From assembly GCA_020846025.1 (NCBI GenBank), contig JADLER010000079.1:1-43287 (forward strand): a DNA stretch of 43,287 bases. Reading direction: 5' to 3'. The notes beneath the pieces were generated by a model. It saw nothing but the letters and a program-made list of their open reading frames with translations. It was not told the DNA's origin and made no database searches. Source of the stretch: Bacteroidia bacterium. Its GTDB lineage: Bacteria; Bacteroidota; Bacteroidia; B-17B0; Aurantibacillaceae. Positions 24,797 to 33,132 of this stretch are shown here, piece after piece. A program made the position numbers and the translations under genes. Each line of letters begins with the position of its first letter. Position 1 is the stretch's first letter.

Positions 24797-25672
24797 CTAA
24801 AAAACTACATAATTTTGTGGGTTTAATGGAAAGCCATTATACCAAAGTTCAAAATGTAAATGTGTTCCTTTACTATTCTCTCCAGTATTTCCAACCACCC
24901 CTATTGATTCTCCAGCTTTAATAATATCACCTGCTTTTTTGGTGGTTTCCGATAAATGTTTGTAGATACTTATAATGTTGTTATTGTGTTGAATCTGAAC
25001 AACATAACCATCGCTTGAAGTAAAATTTGTGAAAACTACCGTGCCATCTAACACTGATTTTACAATCTCATCTTCTTTAGTTACGATATCAACACCAAAA
25101 TGCTGTTCGGCAACGTTATATGAACTAGTTACAATGCCCTTTGAAGGTGTAAAAAAGAAGTAATGTCCTAGTAATCCTAATTTGTTGGCCGTTACTTTAT
25201 CGCTTGTAGATGCTATTTGATTGGATTCTATATCTTCTCTCAATTTTTGATCATCTTCACTGGGTTTAACATCAATTTTGCTATATTTTCCCGTAGAGTC
25301 TTTTGTTGGTTTTATTGGTTTCCCTTCAGTTTTTTCATTAAAAACATTTAAAAGATTGTTAATATACCAATCTCTCGCTGAAAGAATGTTTTCAAGCGAA
25401 TCGGCTTTATTGCTTAATAATAAAATATCTTTTCGGTCATTAATGTTACCATATCCTGGAATGTACTCTCTTAATGAAGTAAAAGCTACCAAACTAATTA
25501 CCGCAGTTGTCATTACAATAGTAATACTGCTTAGTAAAATAATAAGCCCTAAGGGAGACAGACGTAAAGAAAATTTTTCAGCAAAAGATTCATCATTTAA
25601 AATCACTAAGCGGTATTTGTTTCTTAATTGCTCAGTAAAAATTCTCCAACGACTATTTTTTTGCTCAGACAT
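24797..25672 (-). CDS. M23 family metallopeptidase, membrane-anchored
   Basis: A 291-aa protein with a short cytoplasmic tail, one membrane helix (about residues 40-64), a linker and a periplasmic LytM domain. The zinc ligands of a catalytic M23 peptidase are all present: His191 and Asp195 in HFGVD, and His271/His273 in GTHLHFE, with His239 in YKHLSE. It therefore probably cleaves peptidoglycan peptide bridges or acts in cell-wall remodelling. It is divergent from porW/sprE over 68 bp, an arrangement that places an envelope peptidase beside a T9SS lipoprotein; a link is only suggested by this. Confidence 0.93.
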   Translation of the reverse strand: MSEQKNSRWRIFTEQLRNKYRLVILNDESFAEKFSLRLSPLGLIILLSSITIVMTTAVISLVAFTSLREYIPGYGNINDRKDILLLSNKADSLENILSARDWYINNLLNVFNEKTEGKPIKPTKDSTGKYSKIDVKPSEDDQKLREDIESNQIASTSDKVTANKLGLLGHYFFFTPSKGIVTSSYNVAEQHFGVDIVTKEDEIVKSVLDGTVVFTNFTSSDGYVVQIQHNNNIISIYKHLSETTKKAGDIIKAGESIGVVGNTGENSKGTHLHFELWYNGFPLNPQNYVVF

Positions 25673-25682
25673 ACTTAATGCA

Positions 25683-25690
25683 CAAAAATA
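25683..25690 (-). promoter_or_regulatory. -7 box of the M23 gene
   Basis: Minus-strand TATTTTTG matches TAnnTTTG and ends 10 bp before the M23 ATG; the transcript would have a very short leader. No clear -33 TTTG. Confidence 0.45.
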
Positions 25691-25721
25691 TACTAAATTT
25701 ACGACTTTGTCGTTATTAGCT

Positions 25722-25729
25722 TATTTTTG
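25722..25729 (+). promoter_or_regulatory. -7 box of porW/sprE
   Basis: TATTTTTG matches TAnnTTTG exactly and ends 11 bp before the TTG start at 25741. It faces the M23 box with 31 bp between them. Confidence 0.5.
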
Positions 25730-25740
25730 CATATATTTTT

Positions 25741-28437
25741 TTGAGACACCTAAAACAACATATTTTAACTTGTGTTACAGTTGTATTATTGCTAACAGCT
25801 TGTAAAACTAATAAAAACACATTTGTACATCGTGGTTACCATAACCTTACAGCAAGATACAATGGTTATTATTATGCTATGGAGAATATTAAAGAAGGTG
25901 AAGAAAAAATACGCTTAGGTTATAAGTTTGATTATGATAGGCTATTGCCAGTTTTTTTAGTACCTACTAACGAAAATGCAAAAGCCACATTTCCTGAGTT
26001 TGATAAAGCCATAAAGAAATCATCAAATTGCATCCAGCGCCATACCATAAAAGACAAACATGGTAATGAAATTACAACAGCAGGTAAATGGATTGATAAT
26101 AACTGGAATGTAATAGGTATCTCTCGATTCTATAAACGTGAGTTCTTTTCTGGCATCGAGGCATTTGAATATGTGATTAGGAGCTATAAATCAAAAGATA
26201 AGCATAAAGCATTGATATGGTTGGCAAAATCGTATAGCGAAATTGGTTCTATAACCCAAACAGAGGCTATTATTGGTTTATTAAAAGATGAACCTAAAAT
26301 CTCTAAATATGCTAAAAGACAATTACCTGCCCTACGGGCTGATTATTACATTAAACGTGGCATGTATAAAGAAGCTCAAGAGGCTTTAATTATTGCCATG
26401 AAAGGAGGCGATGATAAAGGAAAAAATCCAATATCTAAATACTGGATGAAACTAACTGCAAGACCTCCAAAAGTTACCCGTTCAAGATATGCATTTATTC
26501 TTGCCCAATTAGAAGAAGAAAAGAAAAGTAACAAAAAAGCTATTCAGTACTATAAAAAAACCATTGATTTAAAACCAAATTACGAACTTGTTTTTCAGGC
26601 AAAAATGAAAATGTCGAGATTGGTGGATATAAGTAATGCCGCAAAAACCAAGCGTGAATTACTTAAAATGATTAATGACGTAAAAAACACAGAATATTTA
26701 GACATCATTTATTACACCCTTGGAGAAATATCTGAAAAAGAAAAAAAACAAGAAGAAGCAATTGGTTATTATAAGTTATCGGTTCAAAATAGTACCCAAA
26801 ACCCAAAACAAAAAGCATTATCCTATTTAAAATTAGGAGAAATTAATTTTGAAAACGCTGATTATACTGCTTCAGGAGCTTATTACGATAGCACGATGAT
26901 GTCATTACCCAAAGATTATAAAGATTATGAATTTATAAGCAAACGTAAAACAACATTAGAAACCTTAGTGAGTTACATTCGCACCATTCAGCGTGAGGAT
27001 AGCTTGCAAAAAGTAGCCAAAATGAGTGAATCGGATAGAACACGCTATATAGAAAAAATGATTGAAAAAATAGAAGCCGAAGAAGAGCGTAAAAAAGAAG
27101 AAATGGAATTAATGGCCGCTCAAAACGCAAATCCAACGATAAATGCCGGCCTACCAAATAACGGATTGCCTACCATGAGTACAGGTACGAAGGGAGATTG
27201 GTATTTTTATAATCAAACCACATTAAGTTTTGGTTTAAATGATTTTATAAAAAAATGGGGCAATCGAAAATTAGAAGATAACTGGCGAAGAAGTCAAAAA
27301 ACTTTTATGCTTGATGAAAATGTTAGCAGTAAAGACTCGTTAACAGATGAATTAACAGTAGATGGTACTAAACCAAAAGCAATAAAAGACAAAAAAAACG
27401 TAGAGTATTATTTAGCTGATTTACCCCTTACGGATTCATTGATGAAGAAATCAAATATAAAAATTGTGGATGCCTATTACAACCTAGCAAGCACATATAA
27501 AGAGGAGCTAAATAACAACAAAAAAGCTATTCACACTTTCGAAGAACTTAACAATCGTTTTCCAAATAATAAGTATAAACTCTCTACCTATTTTCAATTA
27601 TACCGAATTTATAGCTCAGTAAAAAATCAGTCACAAGCCGATTTTTATAAAAACAAACTATTAAATGATTATCCAAATAGTGAATATGCACAGATAATTA
27701 AAAATCCTAATTATGTGTCTGATAAAGCAGCACAAAAAGGAGAAGTTGAACTGTTTTATACCGAAACATACAATGAATATTCATCAGGAAATTACGTCTT
27801 AGCACTTGCAAAATCAACCGAATCGGAAACAAAATTTGGAAAAAATGATTTTGCGCCAAAATTTGCATTTATAAAAGCGCTTTGTAAAGGAAAGTTAAAA
27901 GGTATTGACTCCTTAGAATCTAGTCTTAAACAAATTCAAATATTTTATCCTAAGGATGATGTTAGTAAACAAGCCCAAAACTACTTAGAAGTTATTTATA
28001 ACATGAAACATCCGAGTGAAGCAACAGCCACTAATGAAGGTACAATACCATTAAACACAGATACTTTTTCGCTTAATCTTAATGTGCCACATTTTGTGAT
28101 TGCTGTTTTCCCTGATAATTCAGGAGTATCTGAAATGTTTAAATCAAATTTAGCAAGTTTTAACAATAATTTTTATGCGAACAAAAAACTTGAAACAACG
28201 AATAGTTTATTTGGAGCAATTAGTCAGATTTTAATTATCAAAACATTTGATCAAGCTCAAGAAGCCCTTTTATATATTGATAATTTAAAGAAAGACAAAT
28301 CTGTTTTTTCTGGAAAAGTAAAATTAGAAGAGTTTACCATAATGACTATTTCATTGGATAATATGCCAAAATTATTTAAGAAAAAACAGGTAAGTTACTA
28401 TCAACCGTTTTACGACGATCATTATAAATTAAACTAA
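25741..28437 (+). CDS. porW: T9SS tetratricopeptide lipoprotein PorW/SprE
   Basis: An 898-aa TPR lipoprotein needed for type IX secretion and, in gliding species, motility (SprE in Flavobacterium, PorW in Porphyromonas). A lipoprotein signal ends at Cys21 (LLLTAC). The following segment FVHRGYHNLTARYNGYYY is the family's conserved N-terminus. TPR-like helical repeats follow (about residues 120-420 and again about 590-680). A charged coiled coil (EEERKKEEMEL) lies near residue 455. The start is TTG 25741; no ATG is available ahead of the lipobox. It heads a run with bactofilin, atpZ, an AtpI-like protein and a C1 peptidase. The secreted subtilase with a sorting domain in this window is a likely client of the T9SS. 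Confidence 0.88.
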   Translation: MRHLKQHILTCVTVVLLLTACKTNKNTFVHRGYHNLTARYNGYYYAMENIKEGEEKIRLGYKFDYDRLLPVFLVPTNENAKATFPEFDKAIKKSSNCIQRHTIKDKHGNEITTAGKWIDNNWNVIGISRFYKREFFSGIEAFEYVIRSYKSKDKHKALIWLAKSYSEIGSITQTEAIIGLLKDEPKISKYAKRQLPALRADYYIKRGMYKEAQEALIIAMKGGDDKGKNPISKYWMKLTARPPKVTRSRYAFILAQLEEEKKSNKKAIQYYKKTIDLKPNYELVFQAKMKMSRLVDISNAAKTKRELLKMINDVKNTEYLDIIYYTLGEISEKEKKQEEAIGYYKLSVQNSTQNPKQKALSYLKLGEINFENADYTASGAYYDSTMMSLPKDYKDYEFISKRKTTLETLVSYIRTIQREDSLQKVAKMSESDRTRYIEKMIEKIEAEEERKKEEMELMAAQNANPTINAGLPNNGLPTMSTGTKGDWYFYNQTTLSFGLNDFIKKWGNRKLEDNWRRSQKTFMLDENVSSKDSLTDELTVDGTKPKAIKDKKNVEYYLADLPLTDSLMKKSNIKIVDAYYNLASTYKEELNNNKKAIHTFEELNNRFPNNKYKLSTYFQLYRIYSSVKNQSQADFYKNKLLNDYPNSEYAQIIKNPNYVSDKAAQKGEVELFYTETYNEYSSGNYVLALAKSTESETKFGKNDFAPKFAFIKALCKGKLKGIDSLESSLKQIQIFYPKDDVSKQAQNYLEVIYNMKHPSEATATNEGTIPLNTDTFSLNLNVPHFVIAVFPDNSGVSEMFKSNLASFNNNFYANKKLETTNSLFGAISQILIIKTFDQAQEALLYIDNLKKDKSVFSGKVKLEEFTIMTISLDNMPKLFKKKQVSYYQPFYDDHYKLN

Positions 28438-28471
28438 TTGAGTATCTTCGTAAAACCAAAAAATTAATACC

Positions 28472-28885
28472 ATGTTCCAAAAATCAAACAAATCAGACGA
28501 AGCTATTAACTCGTCCATTAATTTAATAGGTAGTGGAACCCAAATTGTAGGTGATATTACATCAAATGGAGATGCAAGAATTGATGGTGTCTTAAAAGGA
28601 AACATCTCCATTTCTGGAAAATTAGTAGTTGGTCAATCAGGTAGTATTGAGGGAAATGTACAATGCCAAAATGCAGATATTTCGGGTGAAATTAACGGCA
28701 AGCTAAATGTGAGTGAATTACTATCTTTAAAAGCAAGTGCTAAAATTATTGGTGATATTGTTACAGGAAAAATCTCAATAGAGCCAAATGCTACTTTTAC
28801 AGGAACTTGTAATATGGGAGCGGTTGTAAAAAACATTCAAAATAATGCTTCAGCAACAGCCGAAAAAACATCCAAAACCGCTTAA
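28472..28885 (+). CDS. Bactofilin (polymer-forming cytoskeletal protein)
   Basis: A 137-aa bactofilin, which polymerises into filaments that scaffold cell-wall or envelope enzymes. The repeated beta-helix strands (DITSNGDARIDGVLKGNI, GKLVVGQSGSIEGNVQ, ADISGEINGKLNVSE, AKIIGDIVTGKISIEP) with their spaced Gly-Asn/Gly-Asp turns fill residues about 20-110. Terminal tails are short and disordered. It starts 34 bp after porW. Its last 41 bp overlap the start of atpZ in another frame. Confidence 0.94.
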   Translation: MFQKSNKSDEAINSSINLIGSGTQIVGDITSNGDARIDGVLKGNISISGKLVVGQSGSIEGNVQCQNADISGEINGKLNVSELLSLKASAKIIGDIVTGKISIEPNATFTGTCNMGAVVKNIQNNASATAEKTSKTA

Positions 28886-29075
28886 TGCTTATGCTAAGTA
28901 TAGTGGATTAGCCATACAAATGGCTATTGTTATTGGAGGTGGTTGTTTTGGTGGATTTAAATTAGATGAGTATTACCAAAACCAAACACCTATTTTTACC
29001 ATAATTTTAAGCCTTGTATCCATTGCAATTGCCATGTATTTAGTGCTTAAAGATTTTATAAAACCTCAACCTTAA
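28845..29075 (+). CDS. atpZ: AtpZ/AtpI-type ATP synthase accessory protein
   Basis: A 76-aa membrane protein with two membrane segments and a conserved core that starts at YAKYSGLAIQMAIVIGGGCF. It belongs to the AtpZ (Mg2+-transporting ATP synthase-associated) family that lies ahead of atp operons. The ATG at 28845 is the only plausible start, because the conserved core begins right at the bactofilin stop codon; this forces a 41-bp overlap in a different frame. The F0 genes that normally follow are not present next to it here. Confidence 0.85.
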   Translation: MLQQQPKKHPKPLNAYAKYSGLAIQMAIVIGGGCFGGFKLDEYYQNQTPIFTIILSLVSIAIAMYLVLKDFIKPQP

Positions 29076-29078
29076 ATA

Positions 29079-29465
29079 ATGAAACTCTCTAAAACATATT
29101 ATTTGCAACTTTGTGTGCTTAGTTTAGGAGCATTAATCATATCTTACGGGTTAAGTACACTGCCCTCAAAATACTTTCAGACCTCTAATTACTGGATTCC
29201 GATTTTGTTTTTTGGAGTTACAACTTTACTAGCAAATGTATTAATTACAACTGGAGAGAAAGCCTCTAAAGAATTTGTTTTTAAAACATTGGCAATGAGT
29301 ATGGCGCGGCTGTTGTTATGTATGATAACTGTTTTTATATATTCTTTAATTAATAAATCAGACACTCTCGCTTTTACATGCCATTTTATGCTTCAATACA
29401 TTTTATTTACTATTTTTGAGATTTCGTTTCTAATCAAATACATTAAACAACCTCATTCAAATTAA
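29079..29465 (+). CDS. Small four-helix membrane protein (AtpI-like position)
   Basis: A 128-aa protein with four predicted membrane helices (about residues 10-28, 38-56, 74-92 and 98-122). It starts 3 bp after atpZ and so is co-transcribed. In many Bacteroidota a small membrane protein of this kind lies between atpZ and atpB, where it is taken to be the AtpI counterpart; the sequence gives no firm identity. The atp structural genes do not follow in this window. Confidence 0.6.
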   Translation: MKLSKTYYLQLCVLSLGALIISYGLSTLPSKYFQTSNYWIPILFFGVTTLLANVLITTGEKASKEFVFKTLAMSMARLLLCMITVFIYSLINKSDTLAFTCHFMLQYILFTIFEISFLIKYIKQPHSN

Positions 29466-29476
29466 AAAAATCAACA

Positions 29477-30658
29477 ATGAAACATATAATTTTTACATCA
29501 ATTGCAGCCTGTGTTATTTCATTTACACATGCACAATCGGCCTACCAAGGCCCATTAACTAATAAAAAAGGGAGCGAATATAAATTTACTGTTGTAAAAT
29601 CATTAGACGCTTCGGCTGTACAAAATCAAGGACATACGGGTACCTGTTGGTCATTCTCTTCATTGTCTTTCTTTGAAAGTGAATTAATACGAATGGGTAA
29701 AGGAAAAGAATTTAACCTAGCAGAAATGTTTATAGCTTGTAAAGCCTATCCTTTAAAAGCTGATAATTATGTACGCATGCACGGTAGAGCAAACATTGGT
29801 GAAGGTGGAGGGTTTTCTGATGTTGTAAATGTGATGCGTCGCTACGGTATTGTTCCAGAAGATGTTTATTCTGGTAAAAAAGATGCTAAAGCAGAACACA
29901 ACCATTCCGTTCTAGAGGCTAATATCAAGGCAATAGTTGGTGCAGTAGCAAATGATAAAAACAACCAAATAGATTTTGAAGCTATGCACCAATCCGTAGA
30001 GTCTGTTTGCGAAGCGTATTTAGGAAAAGTGCCTGAAAAATTTAATTACAAAGGAAAAGAATACACTCCTAAAAGTTATTTAGAAGCAACAGGCATAAAT
30101 CCTGACGATTATGTGTTTCTTACATCATTTACTCACCATCCATTTTATAGTAAATTTACTTTAGAAGTGCCTGATAATTGGAACTGGGATCAAATGTATA
30201 ATTTACCACTTAATGAATTTCAACAAGTAATGCAAAACGCTATTAATACAGGTTATACCATTGCTTGGGCATCAGATGTAAGTGAGAAAGGATTTCGTTT
30301 TAAAGATGGAATAGCTATCGTTCCCGAAGTGCCGTTTTCAGAGATGAGCGAAGAAGAAGTAACGGAAAGCACTATAAAACCCCAACCACAATTAAAAATC
30401 ACACAAGAAATGCGTCAAAAGGCTTTTGATAATTACGAAACCCAAGACGATCACGGAATGCACATTGTAGGGATTGTAAAAGATCAAAACAACACTCCTT
30501 ATTACATTGTAAAAAACTCTTGGGGAACTAAAAGAAACGAATGTGATGGTTATTTCTTTGCCTCAGAAGCGTATGTATTGTATAAAACTACCAGTATAAT
30601 GTTACATAAGAAAGCTATTCCATCTGCAATTGCTAAGAAATTAGGCATTACGCAATAA
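29477..30658 (+). CDS. C1 family cysteine peptidase (exported)
   Basis: A 393-aa papain-like peptidase of the bleomycin-hydrolase/aminopeptidase C branch. A signal peptide (about residues 1-20, ending in THAQ) indicates export. The active site is complete: oxyanion Gln51 and nucleophile Cys57 in QNQGHTGTCWSF, His329 in DDHGMHIVG and Asn347 in KNSWG. The long insert between Cys and His is usual for that branch. It begins 11 bp after the AtpI-like gene, so it may belong to the same transcript, and a weak terminator follows. Substrate is unknown. Confidence 0.92.
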   Translation: MKHIIFTSIAACVISFTHAQSAYQGPLTNKKGSEYKFTVVKSLDASAVQNQGHTGTCWSFSSLSFFESELIRMGKGKEFNLAEMFIACKAYPLKADNYVRMHGRANIGEGGGFSDVVNVMRRYGIVPEDVYSGKKDAKAEHNHSVLEANIKAIVGAVANDKNNQIDFEAMHQSVESVCEAYLGKVPEKFNYKGKEYTPKSYLEATGINPDDYVFLTSFTHHPFYSKFTLEVPDNWNWDQMYNLPLNEFQQVMQNAINTGYTIAWASDVSEKGFRFKDGIAIVPEVPFSEMSEEEVTESTIKPQPQLKITQEMRQKAFDNYETQDDHGMHIVGIVKDQNNTPYYIVKNSWGTKRNECDGYFFASEAYVLYKTTSIMLHKKAIPSAIAKKLGITQ

Positions 30659-30676
30659 AAATCCAATATTTATTTT

Positions 30677-30714
30677 AAAACGATTTTTCTTTCCTGAAGA
30701 CCGTTTTTTTATTT
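30677..30714 (+). terminator. Likely terminator after the C1 peptidase gene
   Basis: AAAACG at 30677-30682 pairs with CGTTTT at 30702-30707 around a partly paired interior (CTTTCCTGAAG), followed by T-rich sequence. It lies about 20 bp past the stop codon. Confidence 0.5.
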
Positions 30715-30771
30715 CTCATAAAAATTATTTCACTTAATCAGAAAAAAAAGTAAAAAAAGTTTTAATTTTTT

Positions 30772-30802
30772 TTTGCAACAACCGAATTTGTTACTAAATT
30801 TG
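30772..30802 (+). promoter_or_regulatory. Consensus Bacteroidota promoter of the tRNA-tuf-rpo operon
   Basis: TTTG (30772-30775), 19 bp, then TAAATTTG (30795-30802): both boxes match the phylum consensus (TTTG and TAnnTTTG) with optimal spacing. It ends 53 bp before the first tRNA. No other consensus promoter is visible before rpoC. Confidence 0.82.
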
Positions 30803-30855
30803 CAACCCCTTTAACAAAGGGACGTTCTTTAAAAAACCAAAAAACGAAAAGATAA

Positions 30856-30928
30856 GCCGAAGTAGCTCAGCTGGTAGAGCCACTGATTTGTAATCAGTAG
30901 GTCGGGGGTTCGAGTCCCTTCTTCGGCT
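30856..30928 (+). tRNA. tRNA-Thr (UGU anticodon)
   Basis: A 73-nt cloverleaf: acceptor GCCGAAG / CTTCGGC, D-arm GCTC...GAGC, anticodon loop TTTGTAA with TGT, T-arm GGGGG...CCC with GTTCGAG. The discriminator is U. First of four tRNA genes ahead of tuf. Confidence 0.96.
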
Positions 30929-30943
30929 CTTTTTATTTTAGTT

Positions 30944-31024
30944 GGGTCAGTACCAGAGTGGCCAAATGGGGCAGACTGTAAATCTGCTGCGCAAGCTTCG
31001 GTGGTTCGAATCCATCCTGGCCCA
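30944..31024 (+). tRNA. tRNA-Tyr (GUA anticodon)
   Basis: An 81-nt class II tRNA: acceptor GGGTCAG / CTGGCCC (one G-T pair), anticodon loop CTGTAAA with GTA, and a long variable arm (GCGCAAGCTTC) as expected for bacterial tRNA-Tyr. It lies 15 bp after tRNA-Thr. Confidence 0.95.
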
Positions 31025-31031
31025 CAGCTAA

Positions 31032-31080
31032 AATTTAAGAATTTATAAGAAGCAACTCCTTGTTTCTTAAACCTTAAATT
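31032..31080 (+). other. Spacer hairpin between tRNA-Tyr and tRNA-Gly
   Basis: AATTTAAG at 31032-31039 pairs with CTTAAATT at 31073-31080, and inside it AAGAA / TTCTT and CAA / TTG pair around CTCC. There is no U-tract; it looks like a processing stem between tRNAs. Confidence 0.45.
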
Positions 31081-31084
31081 GAAA

Positions 31085-31157
31085 GCGGAAGTAGCTCAAT
31101 TGGTAGAGCTCCAGCCTTCCAAGCTGGAGGTTGCGGGTTCGAGACCCGTCTTCCGCT
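31085..31157 (+). tRNA. tRNA-Gly (UCC anticodon)
   Basis: A 73-nt cloverleaf: acceptor GCGGAAG / CTTCCGC, anticodon stem CCAGC / GCTGG with loop CTTCCAA (TCC), T-loop GGTTCGAGA. It is followed by a 191-bp spacer before the next tRNA. Confidence 0.96.
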
Positions 31158-31233
31158 CAAAAAATGATGAAAGGAGAAGTTGGCGAATAACCGTATAAAC
31201 GGACAAAAGACAGAAAAGACCTGCGTTGGCGGT

Positions 31234-31271
31234 CTCAATTCTTTTGAATGTCCCCAAATTGAGGGACTTTT
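31234..31271 (+). other. Alternative hairpins in the tRNA-Gly to tRNA-Thr spacer
   Basis: Two overlapping structures: CTCAATT (31234-31240) can pair with AATTGAG (31257-31263), while GTCCC (31250-31254) can pair with GGGAC (31263-31267), which is followed by TTTT. The two share bases and so exclude each other, as in an attenuator. Function is inferred. Confidence 0.35.
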
Positions 31272-31348
31272 CGTATATACAAAAGTAAAGTTCTTTAAAA
31301 TAAAGCACACAACAGAAGTAAAATATAACCTGATGTTGTATTTATTAA

Positions 31349-31420
<72 letters not shown>

Positions 31421-31513
31421 CAAAAATGAGTTTTAAATCTCTAAAATTAACTGAAACAGAATAGTATTAAAAACTATATAAACAAATAATAACAACTAAA
31501 ATAAAAAACAGCA

Positions 31514-32701
31514 ATGGCTAAAGAAAAATTCGACCGTTCCAAACCACACGTAAACATTGGAACTATTGGTCACGTTGACCATGGAAAAACTACCTTAACA
31601 GCTGCAATCACTACAGTATTAGCAGAAAAAGGATTATCAGAAGTACGCGATTTCTCTTCTATCGATAACGCTCCAGAAGAAAAAGAACGTGGTATTACCA
31701 TTAATACTTCTCACGTAGAATATCAAACTGCTAGTCGTCACTACGCTCACGTTGACTGTCCAGGTCACGCGGATTACGTAAAAAACATGATTACTGGTGC
31801 GGCACAATTGGACGGTGCAATTTTAGTAGTTGCTGCAACTGATGGACCTATGCCTCAAACTCGTGAGCATATCTTATTAGCTCGTCAAGTAGGTGTACCT
31901 GCTATCGTTGTATTTATGAATAAAGTGGATTTAGTTGAAGACCCTGAGTTATTAGAGTTAGTAGAAATGGAAATCCGCGAATTATTATCTTTCTATAAAT
32001 TTGACGGAGATAATACACCAATCATTAAAGGTTCTGCTTTAGGTGGATTAAATAAAGACGCAAAATGGGTTGAGAAAATTATGGAATTAATGGACGCTGT
32101 AGATTCTTACGTTCCACTTCCTCCTCGTGAAAAAGATAAACCATTCTTAATGCCAGTTGAAGACGTGTTTACAATTACAGGTCGTGGTACTGTTGCTACT
32201 GGTCGTATTGAGGCTGGTGTAATTAACACTAACGATGCTGTTGAAATCATCGGTATGGGAGAAGAAAAATTAACTTCAACCGTAACAGGTGTTGAAATGT
32301 TCCGTAAAATCTTAGATTACGGTGAGGCTGGAGATAACGTAGGTTTATTATTACGTGGTATTGATAAAAAAGATATCCGTCGTGGTATGGTAATCGTAAA
32401 ACCAGGTTCAATTAAAGCTCACAAGAAATTTAAAGCTGAGGTTTACGTTCTTAAAAAAGAAGAAGGCGGACGTCATACTCCATTCCATAACAAATACCGT
32501 CCTCAATTCTACTTACGTACAACTGACGTAACTGGAGAAATTACTTTAGAAGCAGGACGTGAAATGGTAATGCCAGGAGATAACGTTACAATTACTGTAG
32601 AATTACATGCTCCAGTAGCTATGGATAAAGGATTACGTTTCGCTATGCGTGAAGGTGGTCGTACTGTAGGTGCAGGTCAGGTAACTGAGATTCTTGAGTA
32701 A
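31514..32701 (+). CDS. tuf: Elongation factor Tu
   Basis: The GTPase that delivers aminoacyl-tRNA to the ribosome. G1 is GHVDHGKT at residues 19-26, followed by [15 protein letters not shown] (G3) and FMNKVDLVE (G4). 395 aa and strongly biased codons fit a highly expressed copy. It starts 93 bp after tRNA-Thr in the same transcript and is followed by a strong hairpin. No Shine-Dalgarno is present. Confidence 0.99.
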   Translation: MAKEKFDRSKPHVNIGTIGHVDHGKTTLTAAITTVLAEKGLSEVRDFSSIDNAPEEKERGITINTSHVEYQTASRHYAHVDCPGHADYVKNMITGAAQLDGAILVVAATDGPMPQTREHILLARQVGVPAIVVFMNKVDLVEDPELLELVEMEIRELLSFYKFDGDNTPIIKGSALGGLNKDAKWVEKIMELMDAVDSYVPLPPREKDKPFLMPVEDVFTITGRGTVATGRIEAGVINTNDAVEIIGMGEEKLTSTVTGVEMFRKILDYGEAGDNVGLLLRGIDKKDIRRGMVIVKPGSIKAHKKFKAEVYVLKKEEGGRHTPFHNKYRPQFYLRTTDVTGEITLEAGREMVMPGDNVTITVELHAPVAMDKGLRFAMREGGRTVGAGQVTEILE

Positions 32702-32718
32702 TAAGATACTTAATTAAG

Positions 32719-32757
32719 CAGTAAAATGGCTTGCCGAAAGGCTTAGCCATTTTGCTG
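32719..32757 (+). terminator. Strong hairpin after tuf
   Basis: A perfect 9-bp stem AAAATGGCT / AGCCATTTT encloses an inner GCC-GAAA-GGC hairpin, and extends outward as CAG / CTG. The right arm carries four T, then GCTGTTT, so the U-tract is imperfect. Termination is possibly partial, since tRNA-Trp and secE follow. Confidence 0.65.
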
Positions 32758-32776
32758 TTTAAAAGATAAAGGTGTT

Positions 32777-32847
32777 ACGGGTGTAGTTCAAGGGTAGAAT
32801 TACGGTCTCCAAAACCGCAGATGGGAGTTCGAATCTCTCCACCCGTG
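32777..32847 (+). tRNA. tRNA-Trp (CCA anticodon)
   Basis: A 71-nt cloverleaf: acceptor ACGGGTG / CACCCGT, discriminator G, anticodon loop CTCCAAA with CCA. The first pair of the anticodon stem is an A-C mismatch. It lies between tuf and secE, the usual place in this phylum. Confidence 0.94.
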
Positions 32848-32860
32848 CTACATAAATTAA

Positions 32861-32891
32861 GATTTTAGGAATTATATGATTCCTTAAAATC
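32861..32891 (+). other. Hairpin between tRNA-Trp and secE
   Basis: GATTTTAGGAAT at 32861-32872 pairs with 32879-32891 (12 pairs, one bulged T) around a 6-nt loop. There is no U-tract. It may be a processing stem. Confidence 0.5.
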
Positions 32892-32910
32892 ATAAAAACT
32901 AAAAAGAGCT

Positions 32911-33111
32911 ATGAGTAAATTTAGTGCATATATTAACGAAACAAAAGACGAATTATTCCATAAAGTAACTTGGCCAACTTGGGGCGAATTACAAAGTAGC
33001 GCCATTTTAGTGATGATAGCATCAACTATAATTGGATTAGTTGTTTGGGGAATGGATGTGGGATTTAGTAAGTTAATGGAATTAGCTTATCAAATGGTAA
33101 ATAGTTTATAA
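32911..33111 (+). CDS. secE: Preprotein translocase subunit SecE
   Basis: A 66-aa small subunit of the SecYEG channel. The cytoplasmic amphipathic segment has the family hallmark ELFHKVTWPTWGELQSS, followed by one membrane helix (about residues 31-48). The length is typical of the short, single-helix SecE of Bacteroidota. It lies 21 bp before nusG, in one operon. Confidence 0.95.
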   Translation: MSKFSAYINETKDELFHKVTWPTWGELQSSAILVMIASTIIGLVVWGMDVGFSKLMELAYQMVNSL

Positions 33112-33132
33112 TCTTTTTTTGAATCGCATTAC

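Noticed and set aside
24736-24921. A 61-aa + strand frame at the end of the M23 gene
   Set aside because: Overlaps the conserved HLHFE end of the peptidase on the opposite strand; no other support.
25278-25805. A 175-aa + strand frame with a hydrophobic start, over the M23 gene
   Set aside because: It is antisense to the clear M23 metallopeptidase and has no recognised domain; it overlaps the M23/porW promoter region.
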